Part shown: positions 1 to 6,012 of the stretch, one piece after another
Layout of the letters: each line of letters opens with the position of its first letter
Numbering within the stretch: the stretch's first letter is position 1
Assembly: GCA_020438185.1 (NCBI GenBank)
Contig: JAGQVC010000019.1
Location: 1 to 11,798 of the forward strand
From: Bacteroidota bacterium
Lineage (GTDB): Bacteria > Bacteroidota > Bacteroidia > M30B66
Direction of reading: 5' to 3'
DNA length: 11,798 bases
Notes under the pieces: generated by a model
Database searches by the model: none
Told to the model about the DNA's origin: nothing
The model's input: the letters and a program-made list of their open reading frames with translations, nothing else
Translations under genes and position numbers: made by a program

Positions 1-2
1 AT

Positions 3-2132
3 ATAAAATGCGCAGATCTATTTGGAGATGACCAGAAGGAGATTGTTGTGAGCACTGATTCTCCTTTCAATATTGAAAATTCGACAGGTGTGATTCATTA
101 CTTAAGCATTGATAATGTTCCTAATAAGGTGAGTGTTTTTTACAACCATAGTTTTGAAGATTCGCTTTATTCTCAGGAATTAATTATTGAGGAGTTCCCA
201 ACTTATTTTACAACTCTTGGAATTAATGATGCTGATTTGGACGGTCGTCCCGATGTGTTCTATCTGGACAGGTCAGAAATGAAAATAAAATGGCTAAAGA
301 ATGAATCAGACGGGATTTTTGGATCCTCGGAATATGTTTCTGCTGAGGATTCATTAGTCGAAGATTTTCAGTTTCATGAATTAGATGGAGATAGCATACC
401 TGACTTGATTTTTCTTCAGAAGTTAACCTTGAACAATAATTACAGAAAAATAGGATACCGCCCTAGCAGTAGCTCACCTGCCGACACTGAATATGTCTTA
501 ATAAGGGACTCTTTATCCTATTATGGGTTCAGTCAGTTTGGATTTGTTGATGTGGAACAGGATGAAGATATAGACATAATTTACTATGAGGGATCTTATA
601 ACAATCTGATTTATTATGAAAATTCCGGAAATGGAGAATTCAGTATTTCCGAACAAACCGCAACAGGTTGGCTATTTAGTTTTTCGGCCTTTCCAATCAA
701 AGGTGATTTGAATAACAACATTGATTTACTGTGGCCTGATTATCAAGGCCATTTATTAATCTATAATGATGTTTTTACAGAAGAAAATGAATTTTACTTT
801 ATTGAGCCAACTACATTTCCATCTATCAGATACGCTATACCTTATGACTTAAATCAAGATGGTTTAAATGATCTTCTTTGTTACTCTTCAACAATAAACT
901 CTCTAATCTGGTTTGAGAATCTGGATAATGCAAATTTCTCTGAGTTTAAAATTTTTAAACGTGGCACCGGATACACCGTTTATGAAAACACCATAGACAT
1001 CGACAATGATGGTAAAAATGAACTAATTCTATTACAAAATAGTACATTCCCAAATGAGAATTTAAGCGTATATAACCTGGAGAATACAAACACGGATTCA
1101 GCATTGGTGGTCAATAGCTATTTCTATTTTTTATCTTATACACCAATTGTATTTAGCGATTTGAATAATGATTCATTGCCAGAAATTGCATTTTTTACAA
1201 ACTACAATGGGACTCCTCATCTTGCAACAAGAAAGAACCTGGGAGATGGAATGTTTGATACCGTTTCTGTTATACAGGAAGGTTATGGGAATGTCTGGAA
1301 TATGATTGCTCTTGATTGGGATGAAGATGGTCTGAATGATCTTATTTTCCAACAATACGATAGTTTGATGTGGTTGAGAAATATGGGAGACTTTCAGTTT
1401 GACACAGCCTATAGTATGAATGTGCATGAAGTGTATGCGCTTTATAACGAAGTTAGAGATTGGAATAATGACGGAAAACCTGATTTATTTATTAGTTTGA
1501 AAGAAGGTCCGGCGGGAGCTCCACATGAGTATAAGTTGTATTGCATGCAAAATGGAAACGGCACTTCAAAATACCTTGAGGAGCTAACTGAGATTATGCA
1601 GGAGACATTCAGAGAAATTAAATTTGCAGAATTCAATCAAAATGGACCTCCTGAAGTGATTGGACGTTCTTATTCAGCCAATTCAGGTTATACAGGCTCA
1701 ATTAAATACTCCGAAATGAGCGGAGATTTTTATCTGGATTTTATCAGTTTACCATTTAGCGAACCCGCAGCGGATTTCGAAGTTGCAGACATGAATGGGG
1801 ATGGTAAAGACGATGTTTTCACCCATAATTCAAGTTATTTAAAAATCTATTTCAATGTCTTTAATTCCAACATTACTTCTACGGATGAGGGACAAATGAA
1901 GGAATGTGAAATCTATCCAAATCCTTCAGGAGGAAGGATTCATTTTACAAAGCAATGTGAGGGAAATTCAGCCATGCATATTTCAATACGCGGTATTGAT
2001 GGCCGTTTGATTTATGAAGAGAATACAAAAAATGACTTCGTTGACTTACCCGAAGCAACACAAAGAGGACTTTACTTTTTGATAGTTAAAACGGAGGCCG
2101 AAACTTACAATTTCCGGTTGATTCTGAAGTAA
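3..2132 (+). CDS. FG-GAP/VCBS repeat beta-propeller protein with T9SS sorting domain, 5'-truncated
   Basis: Secreted cell-surface protein built of calcium-loop propeller repeats; ligand unknown. The frame has no stop back to base 3, and the codons before the GTG at 48 read ADLFGDDQKEIVVS, itself a propeller repeat, so the true start lies left of the window. Numbering from GTG48, Asp-rich FG-GAP loops of the type D-x-[DN]-x-D-G-x-x-[DE]-[ILV] begin near residues 61, 111, 168, 267, 317, 371, 423, 471 and 581, with worn copies near 219 and 527, a period of about 50 to 55 residues. Residues about 619-694 form a type A T9SS C-terminal sorting domain: YPNPSGG, then GIDGRLIYE, then RGLYFLIVKTE, ending FRLILK. 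This domain targets the protein through the outer membrane via the Por system, and is usually cleaved and replaced by an anchor. Base composition is very AT-rich. The calls of propeller and T9SS cargo are firm; binding function is not known. Confidence 0.9.
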   Translation: MKCADLFGDDQKEIVVSTDSPFNIENSTGVIHYLSIDNVPNKVSVFYNHSFEDSLYSQELIIEEFPTYFTTLGINDADLDGRPDVFYLDRSEMKIKWLKNESDGIFGSSEYVSAEDSLVEDFQFHELDGDSIPDLIFLQKLTLNNNYRKIGYRPSSSSPADTEYVLIRDSLSYYGFSQFGFVDVEQDEDIDIIYYEGSYNNLIYYENSGNGEFSISEQTATGWLFSFSAFPIKGDLNNNIDLLWPDYQGHLLIYNDVFTEENEFYFIEPTTFPSIRYAIPYDLNQDGLNDLLCYSSTINSLIWFENLDNANFSEFKIFKRGTGYTVYENTIDIDNDGKNELILLQNSTFPNENLSVYNLENTNTDSALVVNSYFYFLSYTPIVFSDLNNDSLPEIAFFTNYNGTPHLATRKNLGDGMFDTVSVIQEGYGNVWNMIALDWDEDGLNDLIFQQYDSLMWLRNMGDFQFDTAYSMNVHEVYALYNEVRDWNNDGKPDLFISLKEGPAGAPHEYKLYCMQNGNGTSKYLEELTEIMQETFREIKFAEFNQNGPPEVIGRSYSANSGYTGSIKYSEMSGDFYLDFISLPFSEPAADFEVADMNGDGKDDVFTHNSSYLKIYFNVFNSNITSTDEGQMKECEIYPNPSGGRIHFTKQCEGNSAMHISIRGIDGRLIYEENTKNDFVDLPEATQRGLYFLIVKTEAETYNFRLILK

Positions 2133-2168
2133 CGAGTAGAAACTATTCTTATTCATTCAACTGAATTC

Positions 2169-2189
2169 CAATCGTTTGCCTGCCGATTG
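2169..2189. repeat. small perfect inverted repeat upstream of the histidine kinase gene
   Basis: CAATCG and CGATTG are separated by nine bases in the 108-bp gap between the propeller gene and the kinase gene. It lies 51 bases before the kinase start codon. It has no T-tract after it, so it is a poor terminator; an operator-like site or chance are both possible. The rest of the gap (2133-2240) shows no convincing TTG/TAnnTTTG promoter pair and no Shine-Dalgarno sequence. Confidence 0.25.
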
Positions 2190-2240
2190 AAAACAATCTG
2201 ACCCTATAAATAATCAAGGTTATTTCTCTATTTTACCAAC

Positions 2241-4115
2241 ATGAAAAGCTACCTGTGTTTACTTTTCTGTTTGGTGCAGAGTCTGTGTGTTTTTGGCAAC
2301 AAAGACTCCTTGATTTCGGTAATTAAATCAACCAAACCTGCGGTTGATCGTCTGCCGGCCTATGGTGACCTTGTATTTGAAATGTATCTTTCTAATCCTG
2401 ACAGCGCCATTCTGATTGCGCAACAGGGCTTAAATCTGGCCGGCCAGGAAGGCGATATTTTTGAAAAAGCATCCTTAACAAATGGTCTTGGGCTGGCATA
2501 CTTCCGCAAAGGTTGGTATGCAAAAGCCGTTGACGCCTTTCTTGAGTCAATTAAATTATTTGAGGAATTAAAAAATCAGGAACAAATTGCCCGTGTTTAT
2601 TTAAATATTGGACAGGTTTATCAGGCCCGAAAAGATTACAATGCAGCCCAGCAATATAATCTGAAAGCCCTGGAGCAGTTTGAATTACTTAATGACAGTT
2701 TTCGCATTGCCTGTTCATATCAGACCTTAAATGTGGTTTGCCGTGAGTTGAAAGATTTTGAGGCATCGGGAAGTTACATTGACCGATCTATTTCAATTCT
2801 TGGAAAGCTAGGTAAATCAGGTGAACTGGCTAATTCATATACATTAAAAGGGAATCTTTTAAAAGCTCAGGGAAAATACCAGGATGCAATTCCTGAATTT
2901 AAAAAAGCACTGTCCCTTTACGACGGAACGTCTGATTTGAGTAATAAGGCAATTGCATTTGAAAATCTGGGTTCGGCATATTATGAATTAAAAAATTACG
3001 ATAAATCAATTCAGCATTATTCCAAAGCCTTAAGCATTTTTAAAGAAATTAACAGCGAAATGGACCAGGCTTATGAACGAATGAAACTATCAATGCCACA
3101 GGCAAGCATGGGGGATTTTATATCTGCTCTTTCAAATCTTGATTCGGCTGAATATTATTTTAAAATTGAGCAATTGCCTGATTTTTTATCGGAATTATAT
3201 ATTCACAAAAGCGAGGTGCTGAGCATGCAGGGAATGCCCGCAGAAGCTCTTGAAGCATTCCGATTGCATGTGAAACTAAAAGATAGTTTGGATGATGCCC
3301 GAAAAAGTGATGAATTATTCCGCCTGCAGGCGGAATATGATACTGATCAGAAAGAAAAACAAATTGAGACCCTGCAAACCGAAACAAGCCTGAAAGAAGG
3401 CCAATTGTACATTCGGAATATCATAATAGTATCTATGATTGTTCTGGTGCTGATGGGTATTTATTTATTTATTTCACTTAGAAACCGCAGGAAACTGGAG
3501 GATGAACTTTCGAAACAAAAATTATTAAATCGTATAGCAGGTGATTTGCATGATGATGTTGGATCCACCTTAAGCTCCATCAAAATGTATGGAGATGTGT
3601 TGCGAACAAAAGCAGCAAGTGCCGCTCCGCAACTAGTGCCTCTGGCTGAAAAAATCAGTGAAAATGCAAAGGAAATGATTCAGTCGATGAGCGATATTGT
3701 ATGGACAATTAAACCCGGACAGGATAATTTGCCTGCATTGCACGACAGAATATGGAATGTAGGCCTTGAGTTATGTTCGCCCGGTGGAATTAATTTTAAA
3801 ATATCAGAGTTACATGAGCTGGACCATACAATTGTTGATACAGAGCTGAGGCATGACCTGTTTATGATTTGTAAGGAAGCAATTAATAATGCTGTAAAAT
3901 ATGCTTCCTGCACAGAAATCCAGGTAAGCCTTACGGCTGAAGAAAAATTAATTAAATTAATAATTGAGGATAATGGTTGTGGAATTATGGAAGATGCCGT
4001 TAGAGGAAATGGATTAAATAATATGGAGCGGCGCTGTATTGATAACAGAGGAAAATTTGAAATCCTGACCGGTCTGGGACGCGGCACAAAAATCATTGCC
4101 TTAATTCCATTTTAA
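2241..4115 (+). CDS. TPR-repeat sensor histidine kinase, HisKA_3 (NarL-type) class
   Basis: Inner-membrane sensor kinase that should autophosphorylate on His and pass phosphate to the regulator encoded just downstream. Residues 1-19 are a signal peptide. About seven tetratricopeptide repeats follow in the periplasm (near 76-110, 115-150, 154-190, 195-228, 235-268, 275-308, 314-347), then a charged coiled-coil stretch (about 355-390) and one membrane helix (392-413). The dimerisation/phosphoacceptor segment has H437 in the motif RIAGDLHDDVGS, with the following DIVWTIKP element at 485-492. The ATPase domain shows an N-box (E546, N549, N550), a G1 box DNGCG (577-581), a G2 box GNGLNN (589-594) and the final GLGRGTKI. 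The TPR domain presumably senses a periplasmic protein or peptide, which is inference. The residue five after the His is Ser, where phosphatase-competent HisKA_3 kinases have Gln. The ATG at 2241 gives a clean signal peptide; no Shine-Dalgarno is visible, as usual in Bacteroidota. Confidence 0.93.
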   Translation: MKSYLCLLFCLVQSLCVFGNKDSLISVIKSTKPAVDRLPAYGDLVFEMYLSNPDSAILIAQQGLNLAGQEGDIFEKASLTNGLGLAYFRKGWYAKAVDAFLESIKLFEELKNQEQIARVYLNIGQVYQARKDYNAAQQYNLKALEQFELLNDSFRIACSYQTLNVVCRELKDFEASGSYIDRSISILGKLGKSGELANSYTLKGNLLKAQGKYQDAIPEFKKALSLYDGTSDLSNKAIAFENLGSAYYELKNYDKSIQHYSKALSIFKEINSEMDQAYERMKLSMPQASMGDFISALSNLDSAEYYFKIEQLPDFLSELYIHKSEVLSMQGMPAEALEAFRLHVKLKDSLDDARKSDELFRLQAEYDTDQKEKQIETLQTETSLKEGQLYIRNIIIVSMIVLVLMGIYLFISLRNRRKLEDELSKQKLLNRIAGDLHDDVGSTLSSIKMYGDVLRTKAASAAPQLVPLAEKISENAKEMIQSMSDIVWTIKPGQDNLPALHDRIWNVGLELCSPGGINFKISELHELDHTIVDTELRHDLFMICKEAINNAVKYASCTEIQVSLTAEEKLIKLIIEDNGCGIMEDAVRGNGLNNMERRCIDNRGKFEILTGLGRGTKIIALIPF

Positions 4116-4151
4116 TATCACCTCATTGCGGTAGTCACAAAAATTCCATTT
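4085..4151. repeat. cluster of duplicated short words at the kinase/regulator junction
   Basis: Three short words occur twice each within 67 bases: CACAAAAAT at 4085-4093 and 4136-4144, CATTGC at 4094-4099 and 4124-4129, and AATTCCATTT at 4103-4112 and 4142-4151. The first copies lie in the last codons of the kinase gene, the second in the 52-bp gap before the regulator. The order changes between copies, so this is not a simple tandem duplication. It may be a remnant of local slippage or a set of binding sites; function unknown. Confidence 0.45.
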
Positions 4152-4167
4152 GTTCTATTTTTGAAAA

Positions 4168-4809
4168 ATGCAGCGAATTCGTGTTTTAGTTTTTGAGGAT
4201 AATTTTAAGCTCAGGGAAAGTTTGTACTTTCTGATAAACAGTGAGGAAGACCTTGAATGCTGCGGAACTTATCCCGATTGTAAATCGCTGGAAAAAGTAA
4301 TTGAGGAAACAAAACCTGATGTAATTTTAATGGATATTGAAATGCCGGGGATTAGTGGAATTGAAGCTGCAAGAATTATCAAATCAAAATTTCCCGGTTT
4401 GCCGGTATTAATGCAAACCGTTTTTCATGACGACTCCCACATTTTCAATGCTATTTGCGCCGGTGCATCAGGCTACCTTTTAAAGAGCTCTTCTTCTGAA
4501 GCTTACGCTCAGGCGATACGTGATGTATTTAACGGAGGCTCCCCAATGAGTGGTCCTGTCGCCAGAAGGGTTTTGGAGCTTTTTCAGAAAAACGTGATTC
4601 CGTCTGAAACCAAGGATTATGATTTAACCCAAAAAGAAAAGGAAGTATTGGCATGGCTTATTGAAGGAAAAAGCTTTAAACAAATCGCGGCTTCAATTGG
4701 TATTTCCTACGAGACGGTACGTTCGCACATGAAAAACATTTACAGCAAATTGCATGTGCACAGCAATACCGAGGCTGTAATTAAAGCACTAAAAGAAAAG
4801 CTCGTTTAA
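4168..4809 (+). CDS. NarL/FixJ-family response regulator with LuxR-type HTH
   Basis: Cytoplasmic transcription factor, partner of the kinase immediately upstream (52-bp gap, same strand, very likely one operon). The receiver domain (about 4-122) has the acidic pair E10/D11, phosphoacceptor D56 in LMDIEMPG, T84, Y103 and K106 in GASGYLLK, so all catalytic and switch positions are present. The C-terminal domain (about 153-213) is a GerE/LuxR helix-turn-helix: LTQKEKEVLAWL, then GKSFKQIAASIGIS, then YETVRSHMKNIYSKL, ending in the dimer helix. At 213 residues it has the usual family length. Phosphorylation should cause dimerisation and DNA binding; the target genes cannot be read from the sequence. 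The ATG at 4168 places the receiver's first strand immediately after the start. No Shine-Dalgarno is present. An AT-only inverted repeat (TTTAATT/AATTAAA, 4805-4824) spans its stop codon. Confidence 0.95.
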   Translation: MQRIRVLVFEDNFKLRESLYFLINSEEDLECCGTYPDCKSLEKVIEETKPDVILMDIEMPGISGIEAARIIKSKFPGLPVLMQTVFHDDSHIFNAICAGASGYLLKSSSSEAYAQAIRDVFNGGSPMSGPVARRVLELFQKNVIPSETKDYDLTQKEKEVLAWLIEGKSFKQIAASIGISYETVRSHMKNIYSKLHVHSNTEAVIKALKEKLV

Positions 4810-4824
4810 TTTATTTGAATTAAA
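4805..4824. repeat. AT-only perfect inverted repeat across the regulator stop codon
   Basis: TTTAATT and AATTAAA are separated by the six bases TATTTG. The hairpin would be weak because it has no G-C pair, and no T-tract follows it on the + strand. It may help end the kinase/regulator transcript, but I see no strong + strand terminator here. Confidence 0.25.
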
Positions 4825-4826
4825 TG

Positions 4827-4855
4827 AAAAAGGCTCCAGCCAAATGACTGAAGCC
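4827..4855 (-). terminator. intrinsic terminator of the leftward gene, in the convergent gap
   Basis: On the - strand, GGCTTCAG and CTGGAGCC pair into an eight-bp stem (one U-G wobble) with an eight-base loop, followed directly by TTTTTC. It lies about 31 bases after the stop codon of the leftward T9SS cargo gene. On the + strand the same stem carries a C-A mismatch and lacks a following T-tract, so it should act mainly leftward and protect the regulator gene from antisense read-through. Confidence 0.8.
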
Positions 4856-4886
4856 CGGCACCAGGGTTAGGAGGACTAGTGTAACC

Positions 4887-5948
4887 TTAATGCTTTATAA
4901 TTATGGGTTTTTGTGCAACAATTTCTCCGGTTGAGGTAAAGAGACGTAGAAAATAATACCCGTTTGTAAGATCCGAGGTATTAATTTCTGCATTACTGCC
5001 CGTTTCACCTTCCGCCAGAATGGTTCCGCTCAAACCTACAATATTGAATTTCAGATTTGTAAACCTTGACTGATCAAGAAAAATATTATCAGACGCGGGA
5101 TTTGGATAAGCACGTAGCTCAACTTCATTTTTCAGACTCCCTGATTTCAATATTGTTCCAGTATCGTAAACTTTGTAGTGATAGGCTGTTTCACCTTTAA
5201 AGCCCCCTTCTTCTTCTATAACTACCGTACAAACAACAATTCCTAAATCAGGGGCTATAAATTCCGTTCTGGTTGAAGTGGAAGAGTCTGCTCCAATAAA
5301 TTCATAAAAGTCCGCACCTTCCAATTTTTGAAAATTTGAGTCAGTATACATTTCAGTTATGTTCACTTTAAGAACTTCATATTCCGTATTGCCGATTGTG
5401 GCATTTCCCCAACCATCAACAGTTGCTGATAAATTTAATTGAGATTTTATCTTAAATGAATCAATGCCATCAAAACCAAAATATTCTGCATATGTAACAG
5501 ATGTCTCCCCTGAAAAAGCATCTGAATAATTTAATGGAAAAATATAATTCTTATAAGGTTGCTGATAAATAAGATTGTACTCAGGATAACCGGGTATTGT
5601 TGATCCATCAATATAAAATGATTCTTCATTGTAATGGCAGAATGTGAATGAGGTATCCGAAAATTCGTTGTTAATCGTTCTCATCACAAGATTGCTAAGG
5701 GGAAAGTATTGTGAATCAAAAACATCTGAGGGTGAGAAAAAATCAATAATTTCATTTGCATCCGGGTTGAGACCGGAGAAATCCCAGCTTTGGTTTGGCC
5801 CAGCTTCCTGAGACAGCTCAGGTCCGAAATAAGATAAATTATACTCAAGACGGGAACCTGCAGCCGGAATCTGAGAGTGAAGAAAAACAGGTTGTGCGCT
5901 GGATACGAATGGTAGAAAAACGCAGATAAAGCGAAATATAAATTTCAT
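4887..5948 (-). CDS. secreted protein with T9SS type A sorting domain (353 aa)
   Basis: Exported protein of unknown function, sent to the cell surface by the type IX system. The frame is open to 6065, but the start at 5948 is preferred: it gives a signal peptide (MKFIFRFICVFLPFVSSAQ) directly at the N-terminus, and avoids a 53-bp overlap with the upstream gene. Numbered from that start, residues about 20-270 are an unnamed beta-rich body. It contains an ATVDGWGNATIGNTEYEVLK segment near 175-194, which resembles the D-G-[YW]-G-x-[AL] ... G-x-[YF]-x-[NVE]-[VL]-L-[RK]-V element common in Bacteroidota T9SS cargo of no known activity. Residues about 276-353 are the sorting domain: ELRAYPNPASDN, then GLSGTILAEGE, then TNGYYFLRLFT, ending KPIIIKH. 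A promoter-like pair lies just upstream and a strong terminator downstream, so it is probably transcribed alone. No catalytic motif is visible. Confidence 0.85.
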   Translation of the reverse strand: MKFIFRFICVFLPFVSSAQPVFLHSQIPAAGSRLEYNLSYFGPELSQEAGPNQSWDFSGLNPDANEIIDFFSPSDVFDSQYFPLSNLVMRTINNEFSDTSFTFCHYNEESFYIDGSTIPGYPEYNLIYQQPYKNYIFPLNYSDAFSGETSVTYAEYFGFDGIDSFKIKSQLNLSATVDGWGNATIGNTEYEVLKVNITEMYTDSNFQKLEGADFYEFIGADSSTSTRTEFIAPDLGIVVCTVVIEEEGGFKGETAYHYKVYDTGTILKSGSLKNEVELRAYPNPASDNIFLDQSRFTNLKFNIVGLSGTILAEGETGSNAEINTSDLTNGYYFLRLFTSTGEIVAQKPIIIKH

Positions 5949-5968
5949 ATTATTTGTTTTAATGAAAT

Positions 5969-6001
5969 TAAATATAATTTGTACTCTGGTAAATACCTCA
6001 A
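5969..6001 (-). promoter_or_regulatory. possible Bacteroidota-type promoter of the 353-aa T9SS cargo gene
   Basis: On the - strand a TTG (5999-6001) is followed after 22 bases by TATATTTA (5969-5976), which matches the Bacteroidota -7 consensus TAnnTTTG at all but the last base. Transcription would begin about 15 bases before the ATG at 5948. The spacing is slightly long and the -33 element is minimal, so this is tentative. It lies in the 64-bp gap after the upstream gene and no terminator for that gene is clear here. Confidence 0.3.
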
Positions 6002-6012
6002 TAAGGTGAATT

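Noticed and set aside
48..50. GTG as the true start of the propeller gene
   Set aside because: The frame continues open to base 3, and the upstream codons encode another propeller loop (ADLFGDDQKEIVVS); no signal peptide follows the GTG, which a T9SS cargo needs.
3680..4096. 138-codon open frame on the - strand inside the kinase gene
   Set aside because: It lies fully antisense to the well-conserved kinase ATPase domain and its translation resembles no protein; a shadow.
4156..4163. TATTTTTG as a -7 promoter box for the response regulator
   Set aside because: It fits TAnnTTTG, but the nearest upstream TTG is 27 bases away, transcription would start at the ATG itself, and the gene is close enough to the kinase to be co-transcribed.
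5990..6008. Small ACCT/AGGT hairpin after the FnIII gene as a terminator
   Set aside because: The stem has only four base pairs and no T-tract follows, so it cannot be called a terminator.
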